Shown here in pieces: positions 56,006-63,595 of a stretch of 64,000 bases of DNA. The stretch spans positions 2,053,528 to 2,117,527 of the forward strand of contig NZ_LR733215.1 in the NCBI RefSeq assembly GCF_902506435.1, read 5' to 3'. Within the stretch, counting starts at the first letter, position 1. Every line of letters begins with the position of its first letter. The stretch is from Nocardioides sp. AX2bis. GTDB taxonomy: Bacteria; Actinomycetota; Actinomycetes; Propionibacteriales; Nocardioidaceae. The translations under genes and the position numbers were made by a program. The notes beneath the pieces were generated by a model that had not been told where the DNA came from, did not search any database, and worked only from the letters and a program-made list of their open reading frames with translations.

Positions 56006-57661
56006 GTGCGACTCGCACCAATTCCCACGCGCAGCGGCCTGATCGGCCTGGCCGCCACCGCGCTCGTCCTGTCCGGGTGCGCCCAGAGCGACCGCGCGGA
56101 GAGCGAGGGCGGCAGCAGCGAGCAGAGCGGCGGCACGTTCCTGTTCGCCGGCTCCGCCGAGCCGGTCACGCTGGACCCGTTCTTCGCCTCCGACGGCGAG
56201 AGCTTCCGCGTCTCCCGCCAGATCTTCGAGGGCCTCGTCGGGACCGAGCCGGGCACCGCGGACCCCGCGCCCCTGCTGGCCACCGGCTGGGAGACCTCCG
56301 AGGACGGCCTGACCACGACCTTCGACCTCCAGGAGGGCGTGACCTTCCACGACGGCACGGAGTTCAACGCCGAGGCCGTCTGCGCGAACTTCGAGCGCTG
56401 GTACAACATGCCGCGCTCGGCGCAGACCGAGGACCTCACCTACTACTACATCTCGCTCTTCCGCGGCTTCGCGACCGGCCCGGACGCCGGCGACGCGATC
56501 TACGACTCGTGCTCGGCCGACGACGACCTCACCGCCACCGTCACCCTGAACAAGCCCTTCGCCGGCTTCATCGCCGCGCTGTCGCTGCCGGCGTTCTCGA
56601 TGCAGAGCCCCACGGCGCTCGACGAGTACCAGGACGACGCCGCCGGGAACCCGCGCAACAGCGAGTACTCCACCGAGCGCCCCACCGGCACCGGCCCGTT
56701 CACGCTCGACTCGTGGGACCGCGGCCAGCAGGTCACCCTGGCCCGCAACGATGACTACTGGGGTGACGTGGCCCTGGTCGACGAGGCCGTCGTCGTGGCC
56801 ATCGAGGACCCGACCGCGCGCGCCGACGCGCTGCGCAGCGGCGAGATCGACGGCTACGACCTCGTCGGTCCCGCCGACGTCGCCCCGCTCGAGGAGGAGG
56901 GCTTCCAGGTCGTCGAGCGCGACCCCTTCAACGTCCTCTACCTCGGCATGAACCAGGCGCAGGAGCCGCTGGACGACCCGATGGTGCGCCAGGCGATCGC
57001 GCACGCGCTGAACATCCCCGAGATCATCAGCGCCTCGATGCCCGAGGGCACCGTGCCGGCGACGCAGTTCGTGCCGGACATCGTGATGGGCTTCAACCCC
57101 GACGTCACCGAGTACGAGTACGACCCGGAGCTGGCCGAGCAGATGCTCGCCGACGCCGGTGCCGACGGCGCGACCATCGAGTTCAACTACCCGACCGGGG
57201 TCAGCCGGCCGTACATGCCCCAGCCCGAGGACACGTTCAACGTGATCCGCTCGCAGCTCGAGGCCGTCGGCCTGCAGATCGAGCCCGTCGCCGACGCGTG
57301 GAGCCCGGACTACCTGGAGAAGATCCAGGGCACCGACGACCACGGCATCCACCTGCTCGGCTGGACCGGCGACTACAACGACACCGACAACTTCCTCGGT
57401 GTCTTCTTCGGGGCCGAGAGCAACGAGTGGGGCTTCGACAACCCGGAGCTCTTCGACGCGCTGAGCGAGGCCCGCGGCCTGCCGACCCCCGAGGAGCAGG
57501 AGCCGCTCTACGAGGACATCAACGCCGAGATCATGGACTACCTGCCGGGCGTCCCGCTGGCCCACCCCGTCCCGTCGCTGGCCTTCGGCCCGGACGTCGA
57601 CGGCTACCAGCAGAGCCCCGTGCAGGACGAGGTCTGGAACGCCGTCTCGGTGCAGGAGTGA
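56006..57661 (+). CDS. ABC transporter substrate-binding lipoprotein (peptide/nickel type)
   Basis: The 551-residue product has a lipoprotein signal (helix GLIGLAATALVLSGC with the lipobox LSGC) and then a family 5 solute-binding protein: FLFAGSAEPVTLDPFFASDG, GWETSEDGLTTTFDLQEGVT, TGTGPFTLDSWDRGQQVTL, and DDPMVRQAIAHALNIPEIIS. Family 5 proteins bind peptides, nickel or opines. I chose GTG 56006, since it places the signal correctly. It is the first gene of the operon with two permeases and one ATPase. Confidence 0.92.
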   Translation: MRLAPIPTRSGLIGLAATALVLSGCAQSDRAESEGGSSEQSGGTFLFAGSAEPVTLDPFFASDGESFRVSRQIFEGLVGTEPGTADPAPLLATGWETSEDGLTTTFDLQEGVTFHDGTEFNAEAVCANFERWYNMPRSAQTEDLTYYYISLFRGFATGPDAGDAIYDSCSADDDLTATVTLNKPFAGFIAALSLPAFSMQSPTALDEYQDDAAGNPRNSEYSTERPTGTGPFTLDSWDRGQQVTLARNDDYWGDVALVDEAVVVAIEDPTARADALRSGEIDGYDLVGPADVAPLEEEGFQVVERDPFNVLYLGMNQAQEPLDDPMVRQAIAHALNIPEIISASMPEGTVPATQFVPDIVMGFNPDVTEYEYDPELAEQMLADAGADGATIEFNYPTGVSRPYMPQPEDTFNVIRSQLEAVGLQIEPVADAWSPDYLEKIQGTDDHGIHLLGWTGDYNDTDNFLGVFFGAESNEWGFDNPELFDALSEARGLPTPEEQEPLYEDINAEIMDYLPGVPLAHPVPSLAFGPDVDGYQQSPVQDEVWNAVSVQE

Positions 57662-57707
57662 CGCGGGCCTGACCCCCGTCCTCCCCTCCTAGACCCGAAG
57701 GTCGTCG

Positions 57708-58712
57708 ATGCTGCGATTCGCCCTCCGGAGGCTGGCCCTGATGGTGCCGGTCCTCTTCGGACTCTCCGTGCTGCTGTTCGCCTGGGTGCGAGCACTTCCC
57801 GGTGACCCCGCCCGCTCCCTGCTCGGGGAGAGGGCCACCCCGGAGGCGATCGTGGCCGTCAACGAGGCCTACGGTTTCGACCAGCCCCTCCTGCAGCAGT
57901 ACCTGACCTACGTCAAGGCACTGCTGCAGGGGGACTTCGGCAGCTCCATCCAGAGCGGGGCCGACGTGCTCACCACGTTCGGTGACCGGTTCCCCGCCAC
58001 CGTCGAGCTGGCGCTGACGGCGATGCTCTTCGCGATCGTCGTCGGCGTCCCGCTCGGCTACCTCGCCGCCCGCAACCAGGGGCGGCTGCTCGACACCGCG
58101 GTCGTCTCGGGCTCCCTGCTCGGGGTGGCCACGCCGGTGTTCTTCCTGGCCATCCTGCTCAAGCTGGTCTTCGCCGACTGGCTCGGCTGGCTGCCCACCG
58201 CGCTGCGGCAGGACCCCCGGATCGACGCCACCCACATCACGAACTTCTACGTGCTCGACGGCTTCCTGACCCGGGAGTGGGACGCCGCCTGGGACGCGAT
58301 GCTGCACCTCGCGCTCCCGGCGATCGCGCTCGGCACCATCCCGCTGGCGATCATCGTGCGGATCACCCGCGCCTCGGTGGCCGAGGTGCTGCACGAGGAC
58401 TACGTCCGCACCGCCGAGTCCAAGGGGCTGTCGCGGGGCACGATCAGCCGTCGCCACGTGCTGCGCAACGCGCTGCTGCCGGTCGTCACCACGATCGGCC
58501 TCCAGGCCGGGCTGCTGCTCTCGGGGGCCGTGCTCACCGAGACGGTCTTCGGCTTCAACGGCATCGGCAGCTACCTCTTCCAGGCCATCTCCACCCGGGA
58601 CTTCCCGGTCCTCCAGGGGTTCATCATCTTCATCGCGGTCATCTACTCGCTGATCAACCTGGTCGTCGACCTGCTGTACGGCGTCATCGACCCGAGGGTG
58701 AGGGTCTCGTGA
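57708..58712 (+). CDS. ABC transporter permease (DppB/OppB-like)
   Basis: The 334-residue product has six membrane helices and the DppB pattern: an N-terminal helix with RLALMVPVLFGLSVLLFAWV, a periplasmic part, LIMVVLG-like core helices (ATVELALTAMLFAIVVGVPL), EVLHEDYVRTAESKGLSRG before the last helices (the EAA loop that contacts the ATPase), and VLTETVFGFNGIGSYLF. Its stop overlaps the next permease by four bases. Confidence 0.92.
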   Translation: MLRFALRRLALMVPVLFGLSVLLFAWVRALPGDPARSLLGERATPEAIVAVNEAYGFDQPLLQQYLTYVKALLQGDFGSSIQSGADVLTTFGDRFPATVELALTAMLFAIVVGVPLGYLAARNQGRLLDTAVVSGSLLGVATPVFFLAILLKLVFADWLGWLPTALRQDPRIDATHITNFYVLDGFLTREWDAAWDAMLHLALPAIALGTIPLAIIVRITRASVAEVLHEDYVRTAESKGLSRGTISRRHVLRNALLPVVTTIGLQAGLLLSGAVLTETVFGFNGIGSYLFQAISTRDFPVLQGFIIFIAVIYSLINLVVDLLYGVIDPRVRVS

Positions 58713-59680
58713 GCGTCACCCTGCCCCCCGCGGCCGGCCCGGTCGGCACCCCCGGCGGCGACCCCGCGGGCGCCCCCGGCCTCGTGCCCGACCAGCCCGG
58801 CGTCGGGCTGTGGCGTGGCGCGTTCCGACGCCTGCGGCGCAACCCCACCGCGATCGCCGGCGCGGTCATCATCCTGCTCTTCGTGCTGGTCGCGGTCTTC
58901 GCGCCGCTGCTGACGTCGTACCAGCCGGGCGCGGCCGAGGACGCGGGCAAGGTCACCCCGCTCACGGTGCCCGGCCCGTCCGAGGACCACTGGCTGGGCC
59001 TGGACCGCTACGGCTCGGACATGTGGACCCAGCTCGTCTACGGCGCGCGCCAGTCCCTGCTCTACGGCGTGGTCTCCACCGCCATCGGGCTCACGCTCGG
59101 CGCCGGGCTCGGGGCGATCGCCGGCGGCTTCGGCGCGCTCGGCGGCCGGGTCGGTGGCTGGGTCGACAACGCGGTCATGCGCTTCGTCGACATCATGCTC
59201 TCGGTGCCCAGCCTGCTGCTGGCGGTGAGCATCGTCGCCGTCCTCGGCCAGAACGCCTACGCCGTGATGATCGCGATCGGTGTCGCGCAGGTGCCGATCT
59301 TCGCGCGGCTGCTGCGGGGCTCGATGCTCTCGCAGGGCAAGGCCGACTACGTGCTGGCCGCCGGTGCCCTCGGGCTCCGCAAGCGGCGGATCGTGGCCGG
59401 GCACATGGTTCCCAACGCGATCGGACCCACGATCGTGCAGGCCACGCTGAACCTCGCGACGGCGATCATCGAGGTCGCCGCCCTGTCCTACCTCGGCCTG
59501 GGGGAGTCCGACCCCGCCGTCGCGGAGTGGGGCCGGATGCTCGTCGCCGCCCAGGAGCGCTTCGACTCCGCCGCCCGCCTCGCCCTGCTCCCCGGCTTCG
59601 CGATCGCCATCACCGCCCTCGGCTTCACGCTGCTGGGCGAGGCGATGCGCGAGGCCCTCGATCCCCGGACCCGGAGGTGA
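58709..59680 (+). CDS. ABC transporter permease (DppC/OppC-like)
   Basis: The 323-residue product has a Pro/Gly-rich N-terminus, six membrane helices and the DppC motifs: HWLGLDRYGSDMWTQLVYGA, MRFVDIMLSVPSLLLAVSIV, RGSMLSQGKADYVLAAGALG (EAA loop) and AALSYLGLGESDPAVAEWGR. With the upstream DppB-like protein it makes the membrane channel. GTG start overlaps the previous stop; its own stop overlaps the ATPase start. Confidence 0.92.
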   Translation: MSVTLPPAAGPVGTPGGDPAGAPGLVPDQPGVGLWRGAFRRLRRNPTAIAGAVIILLFVLVAVFAPLLTSYQPGAAEDAGKVTPLTVPGPSEDHWLGLDRYGSDMWTQLVYGARQSLLYGVVSTAIGLTLGAGLGAIAGGFGALGGRVGGWVDNAVMRFVDIMLSVPSLLLAVSIVAVLGQNAYAVMIAIGVAQVPIFARLLRGSMLSQGKADYVLAAGALGLRKRRIVAGHMVPNAIGPTIVQATLNLATAIIEVAALSYLGLGESDPAVAEWGRMLVAAQERFDSAARLALLPGFAIAITALGFTLLGEAMREALDPRTRR

Positions 59681-60915
59681 CCCCGGTGAGCGCCACGCCC
59701 CCCGCGTCCACGCTAGCCCCTGCCACCCCTGGCGGGCCGGCCCCCGACGAGCCGCTGCTCGACGTCCGCGACCTGCGGATCGCCTTCGGCGGCCGTGGCC
59801 GCCCCGACGTGGTCGCCGTCGACGAGGTGTCCTTCTCCGTGCGGCCCGGGCAGCACGTCGGCCTGGTCGGCGAGTCCGGGAGCGGCAAGTCGGTGACCTC
59901 GCTGGCGGTGATGGGGCTGCTGCCCAAGCGCTCGGCCCGCGTCTCCGGCGAGGTCCTCTTCCGTGGCCGCGACCTGCTGTCGATGGAGCCCAAGGCGATG
60001 GCCAAGCTGCGCGGTCGCGAGATCGCGATGGTCTTCCAGGACCCGATGACCTCACTGAACCCGGTCGTCACCGTCGGGGTGCAGCTGCGGGAGGTCCTGC
60101 GGGCCCACCTCGACGTCGACAAGTCCGAGGCCGACGACCGCGCCCGGGCCCTGCTGGAGAAGGTCGGCATCCCCGACCCGGGCCGGCGGCTGCGGGAGTA
60201 CCCCCACCAGCTGTCGGGCGGCATGCGCCAGCGCGTGCTGATCGCGATCGCACTGGCCTGCGAGCCGCAGCTGCTGATCGCCGACGAGCCGACCACGGCG
60301 CTCGACGTCACCATCCAGGCCCAGGTGCTGGAGGTGCTCAAGGACCTCGTGGCCGACACCGGTGCGGCGCTGCTGATGATCACCCACGACCTCGGCGTCG
60401 TCGCCGGGCTCTGCGACGAGGTCAACGTTATGTACTCCGGGCGGATCGTGGAGAAGGCGCGTCGCGGGCCGCTGTTCAAGAGGCCGCGGCACCCGTACAC
60501 CGCGGGCCTGCTGGCCAGCATCCCGCGCCTGGACCTGCCGCGCGGCTCCGCGTTGACGCCCATCCCGGGCTCGCCCACGCTGACGCTGCCGTGGACCGAG
60601 GGCTGCGCGTTCGCCCCGCGCTGCTCCCACGCCCAGGACGACTGCCGCAGCCAGGCGCCGCGGCTCGAGACCGACGACGACCGTGCGCTGCGCTGCTTCC
60701 ACCCCGTCGAGCAGCCCGCCGCGGTGGGAGCTGGTCGATGGGGTGGGTCCCGGCGTGGGAGCGGAGGTACCGCTCGCCTTGGGGACTGGTCCACAGGTAG
60801 AGCCCGGGGCCGAGGACGTCGTAGTCCCAGCCCATGTGGGTCTTGGCGCGGTGGTGGGTGCGGCAGGCGGGGGCGACGTTCCCGGTCTTGGTGGGTCCTT
60901 CGGGGTAGGGGATGA
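59677..60915 (+). CDS. ABC transporter ATP-binding protein (DppD-like) with aberrant 3' end
   Basis: The first 348 residues are a DppD/OppD ATPase: Walker A GESGSGKSVT, signature LSGGMRQRVLIAI, Walker B LLIADEPTTALD, and the peptide-transporter tail CAFAPRCSHAQDDC and RCFHPVEQPA. After about 60720 the frame continues for 64 residues rich in Arg, Gly and Ser that are merely the antisense of the HNH endonuclease gene, ending at TGA 60913-60915. The native end and the expected second ATPase gene (dppF) are missing. The protein may be partly functional since the catalytic domain is complete, but the C-terminus is not natural. Confidence 0.85.
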   Translation: MTPVSATPPASTLAPATPGGPAPDEPLLDVRDLRIAFGGRGRPDVVAVDEVSFSVRPGQHVGLVGESGSGKSVTSLAVMGLLPKRSARVSGEVLFRGRDLLSMEPKAMAKLRGREIAMVFQDPMTSLNPVVTVGVQLREVLRAHLDVDKSEADDRARALLEKVGIPDPGRRLREYPHQLSGGMRQRVLIAIALACEPQLLIADEPTTALDVTIQAQVLEVLKDLVADTGAALLMITHDLGVVAGLCDEVNVMYSGRIVEKARRGPLFKRPRHPYTAGLLASIPRLDLPRGSALTPIPGSPTLTLPWTEGCAFAPRCSHAQDDCRSQAPRLETDDDRALRCFHPVEQPAAVGAGRWGGSRRGSGGTARLGDWSTGRARGRGRRSPSPCGSWRGGGCGRRGRRSRSWWVLRGRG

Positions 60916-62149
60916 CGTGTTCCATGTCGGTGAAGACTGCGGGGTTGGTGCACCAGGGGAAGACGCAGGTGGTGTCGCGCAGCTGGGTTTGTTCCTTGAG
61001 GCGGTCGGAGCACTCGTAGGAGTCGCAGTGGATGGTCGCGGCCAGGTCGAGGACCGGCCGGATGGTGATCGAGGCGGCGGTGCTGGCCCATTGGCGGACC
61101 TGGGCGGTGGTGATCGGGCCCTTGGCGGGGTGCCGGTTGTCCAACCGTGAGACGAGGGCGTCATTGACGGGGCCGCCGCCCGCCTGGAACAGGGGGTTGA
61201 ACACGCCGCCGGGAATGTGGGCGAACAGCACCAGGGCCGGCCCCACCGGCGCCGCCGGCCCCTCCGAACCCTCCGAACCCTCCGAACCCTCGGGAAGGGT
61301 GGGTTGACCGGTGGCCAGCGAGCCGAGGGCTTGGGAGCGGCGGACGTCGAGGGACTCGGTGGATCCGTCCTGGGCGTAGGCCTTCGCCCGGTCCCGGATA
61401 GCGGCTTCGAGGGCGAGGGCGTCGGCGAGGTCGAGTCCGGCGTCGAGCTGCACGGTGCCGTCGGCGTGGTCGGACAGGCCGATGCGGCAGTACCTGCCGT
61501 CGGCGGCGGCCTTGCGCTTCTCCTCCGCTGCTTCGGGGTCCCACCGCAGGAGTGCTTCGTCGGTCAGGCGGCACAGCTGGGCATAACAGATGGAGTGCGC
61601 GAACGGGCCGACGAGGCGGTCGACCTCGGCAGCGCCGTCCTCGCACAGGGCCATGGTCTTCTCCGCGACCAGCCGGGCCCGCCAGACCGGGCACGCACCG
61701 GAGATGACGCGTGCCCACAACAGGGGGAGGCGGTAGCGCAGTTCCAACGTGATTGCGATCTGGTCGGCACCGGAGCGGGTGGAGACCTCCAACGCGGCGG
61801 AGATCTCGATGACCGCGGACTCGCGGACCAGGGGGCACCCGGCGCCGCCGAGGGACAGGCCGTGGTCGCCGTAGCCGGCGATCCACATCGCCTCGTCATC
61901 GCGCAGTGCCTCGTTCGCGACGCACCACTCCACGATGCTCTGGAGAACCCGGACTTCTGCGGCAGCGCGGACCGCCTTGGCGTTCTTCACCTCGGCCAGC
62001 AGGGCGGCCCGGGTGGCTTCGCGGCGGTTGTCGAGCTCGTGGACCCAGTCGAGGAACGAGGGGTCCGGGGACATGACGGCCTCGACCTGGACGTCGAGCA
62101 TCGGGTCGGGCCCGGTGCTGTCGTCGTTGGTGTGGGCGGTGGTGGTCAT
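60476..62149 (-). CDS. DUF222/HNH endonuclease (13E12 repeat family) with aberrant 3' end
   Basis: The product of 557 residues has the DUF222 region (about 1-290: ALLAEVKNAKAVRAAAEVRV, LVAEKTMALCEDGAAEVDRL, GLDLADALALEAAIRDRAKA) and an HNH nuclease site near residues 400-460: TTCVFPWCTN, MEHVIPYPEGP, and APACRTHHRAKTH, all intact. After HPIDQLPP (about 60722) the remaining 80 residues are antisense to dppD, so the natural end is lost. A 9-bp repeat encoding Ser-Glu-Gly tandemly occurs at about 61262-61292. An SOS box lies upstream. The family is found in multiple copies in Actinobacteria. Confidence 0.88.
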   Translation of the reverse strand: MTTTAHTNDDSTGPDPMLDVQVEAVMSPDPSFLDWVHELDNRREATRAALLAEVKNAKAVRAAAEVRVLQSIVEWCVANEALRDDEAMWIAGYGDHGLSLGGAGCPLVRESAVIEISAALEVSTRSGADQIAITLELRYRLPLLWARVISGACPVWRARLVAEKTMALCEDGAAEVDRLVGPFAHSICYAQLCRLTDEALLRWDPEAAEEKRKAAADGRYCRIGLSDHADGTVQLDAGLDLADALALEAAIRDRAKAYAQDGSTESLDVRRSQALGSLATGQPTLPEGSEGSEGSEGPAAPVGPALVLFAHIPGGVFNPLFQAGGGPVNDALVSRLDNRHPAKGPITTAQVRQWASTAASITIRPVLDLAATIHCDSYECSDRLKEQTQLRDTTCVFPWCTNPAVFTDMEHVIPYPEGPTKTGNVAPACRTHHRAKTHMGWDYDVLGPGLYLWTSPQGERYLRSHAGTHPIDQLPPRRAARRGGSSAAHGRRRSRAAAPGCGSRPGRGSSAGRTRSPRSTAASAWASPGWASTRSRAAGPGAGCWPAGPRCTGAAAS

Positions 62150-62155
62150 GGATCT

Positions 62156-62178
62156 AGTGTAGTCGAACATGCGTTCGA
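62156..62178 (-). promoter_or_regulatory. SOS (LexA) box and -10 of the HNH gene
   Basis: TCGAAC-N4-GTTCGA at 62163-62178 is a perfect match to the actinobacterial LexA box. On the minus strand, TACACT at 62156-62161 follows it and can serve as -10, with the start of the message near the ATG at 62149. LexA bound here would block the promoter. The alternative ATG at 62170 lies inside the box and was rejected as a start. Confidence 0.8.
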
Positions 62179-62209
62179 TCGCCAGTGGACCTATGTCCCT
62201 GTGGAGGGG

Positions 62210-62310
62210 TCTCGTGACGCTCGCTGCGCTCGCTCCTCGACCACCGGGTGCTGGCGCTCGCTCCTCGACCACCGGGGTCGGCGCTCGCTCCTCGACCGCC
62301 GGCGTGCGGG
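62210..62310. repeat. GC-rich dispersed repeats (second cluster)
   Basis: The stretch begins CTCGTGACGCTCGCTGCG and contains three copies of CGCTCGCTCCTCGACC[A/G]CCGG. It is the same repeat as at 30715-31013. It lies just past the stop of the NTF2-like gene on the minus strand and upstream of the HNH gene promoter. Confidence 0.85.
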
Positions 62311-62315
62311 CGGGG

Positions 62316-62663
62316 TCAGGTGGCGGGGACGGTCTGGCGGACGGTGATGAAGAGGAAGGCGATCCGGTCGTCGCTGAGGGCGAAGAGGTGGTCCAGGTCG
62401 ACGACGCCGCCGGGGAAGTCGCCCTCGAGGTGCTTGGTCAGGCGGTACGCCTGGTCGCCGAGCCGCTCCTCGTCCACGACGGTCGACGTGTACTCGAACG
62501 CCGACGACGCATCGGCGTGCCAGGCCGCGACCGCGTCGGTGCCGAGGTGGGTGCGGCCCTCGTCGTTGACACCCCCGGTCCGGGTGAAGCAGGCGGCGAT
62601 CGCGGCGGCGTCGCCCTCGGCTGCCAGGTAGGCGGCGACGGCGGGCGGGTGCTGGTGGTCCAT
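62316..62663 (-). CDS. NTF2-like (SnoaL) protein
   Basis: The 115-residue product starts MDHQHPPAVAAYLAAEGDAA and has ARCFTR-type (AIAACFTRTGGVNDEGRTHL), AFEYTSTVVDEERLGDQAYR and HLEGDFPGGVVDLDHLFALS, the NTF2-like cone fold of the SnoaL/isomerase group. Its role is unknown. It is divergent from a MerR regulator, with a 25-bp palindrome in between, so it may be that regulator's target. Confidence 0.8.
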   Translation of the reverse strand: MDHQHPPAVAAYLAAEGDAAAIAACFTRTGGVNDEGRTHLGTDAVAAWHADASSAFEYTSTVVDEERLGDQAYRLTKHLEGDFPGGVVDLDHLFALSDDRIAFLFITVRQTVPAT

Positions 62664-62731
62664 GACGGGGCTCCTCGGGTCGGTCGGCCGCGGCGCGGTC
62701 GGGTCCGCCCACCGTGGGGCCTCTCCCCGGG

Positions 62732-62756
62732 GGAGGGTCCAGGCGCTGGACCCTCC
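62732..62756. promoter_or_regulatory. 25-bp palindrome between divergent NTF2-like and merR genes
   Basis: GGAGGGTCCAG (62732-62742) and CTGGACCCTCC (62746-62756) form a perfect 11-bp inverted repeat with a three-base spacer. It is in the divergent promoter region and resembles the operators bound by MerR regulators with long dyads. It is probably the site of the MerR encoded at 62795. Confidence 0.75.
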
Positions 62757-62794
62757 GGTGGGCGAGGGTGCAGGGTCGTGCCGTGCCCGCACCC

Positions 62795-63595
62795 ATGACG
62801 ATCGGCGAGTTCGCCCGGACGACCCAGCTGAGCGTGCGCACCCTCCGCCGCTACCACGACGCGGGGCTGCTCGAGCCGGCACACGTCGACCCCTCCACGG
62901 GCTACCGGTCCTACGCGCTCGAGCAGGTGCCGACCGCCCAGGTCATCCACCAGCTGCGGCGCCTCGACGTGCCGCTGGCCGACGTCGACAGCATCCTGCG
63001 CACGGCCGACCACGACGAGCGCGCGGCGTTCGTGGCCGAGCACCTCCGGCGTCTCGAGCAGGAGCTGGACCGCACCCGCGCCGCGGTGGCCTCCCTGCGC
63101 CGCCTCCTGGACCCCGTGCCGGAGGACCTCGAGGTCGAGCTGGGCTCGGAGCCGGCCCGGGTCGTCGCGGCGGTGACGGCGACGGTCGACCTCGACGACC
63201 TGCTCGGCTGGTACGCCGGGGCGATGGCCGAGCTCGACCATGCCGTGCCCGCACCGACCGGACCGCCCGGCGGCCTCTTCGAGGACGCCCTCCTCACCGC
63301 CGGGCGGGGCGAGGCGACGGTCTACCTGCCGGCCCTCGATCCGCCCACGACCAGCCGGGTGGGCCCGGCCCTGCTGCCGGCGGTCGACACGGCCCGGACC
63401 ACGCACCGCGGCGACCACGACACCATCGAGGTGACCTACGCGCGGCTCGGTGTCTGGGTCGCCGAGCACGCCCTGGCCGTCGCCGGCCCCGTCCGCGAGA
63501 CGTACGCGGTCGGTCCTCGCGACACCGCCGACAGCGCCGCCTGGCGCACGGAGATCGGCTGGCCGGTCTTCCGTGTCGACCCGGCCCCGGGCTAG
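62795..63595 (+). CDS. MerR family transcriptional regulator with effector-binding region
   Basis: The 266-residue product has an N-terminal MerR domain (MTIGEFARTTQLSVRTLRRY, then DPSTGYRSYALEQVPTAQVI), a coiled-coil linker (EHLRRLEQELDRTRAAVASL) and a C-terminal GyrI-like effector domain of about 130 residues. Regulators of this build respond to multidrug-type ligands. The ATG at 62795 was taken; a GTG 12 bases upstream is possible. Its TAG overlaps the TAG of the convergent nuclease gene by two bases. Confidence 0.88.
   Translation: MTIGEFARTTQLSVRTLRRYHDAGLLEPAHVDPSTGYRSYALEQVPTAQVIHQLRRLDVPLADVDSILRTADHDERAAFVAEHLRRLEQELDRTRAAVASLRRLLDPVPEDLEVELGSEPARVVAAVTATVDLDDLLGWYAGAMAELDHAVPAPTGPPGGLFEDALLTAGRGEATVYLPALDPPTTSRVGPALLPAVDTARTTHRGDHDTIEVTYARLGVWVAEHALAVAGPVRETYAVGPRDTADSAAWRTEIGWPVFRVDPAPG

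Noticed and set aside
62170..62172. Upstream ATG as start of the HNH gene
   Set aside because: It lies inside the LexA box; the ATG at 62149 fits a leaderless transcript from the adjacent -10 better.
60476..62272. Intact mobile element carrying the HNH gene
   Set aside because: No terminal inverted repeats, target duplication or transposase were seen; the 13E12-type gene alone does not prove an insertion element.
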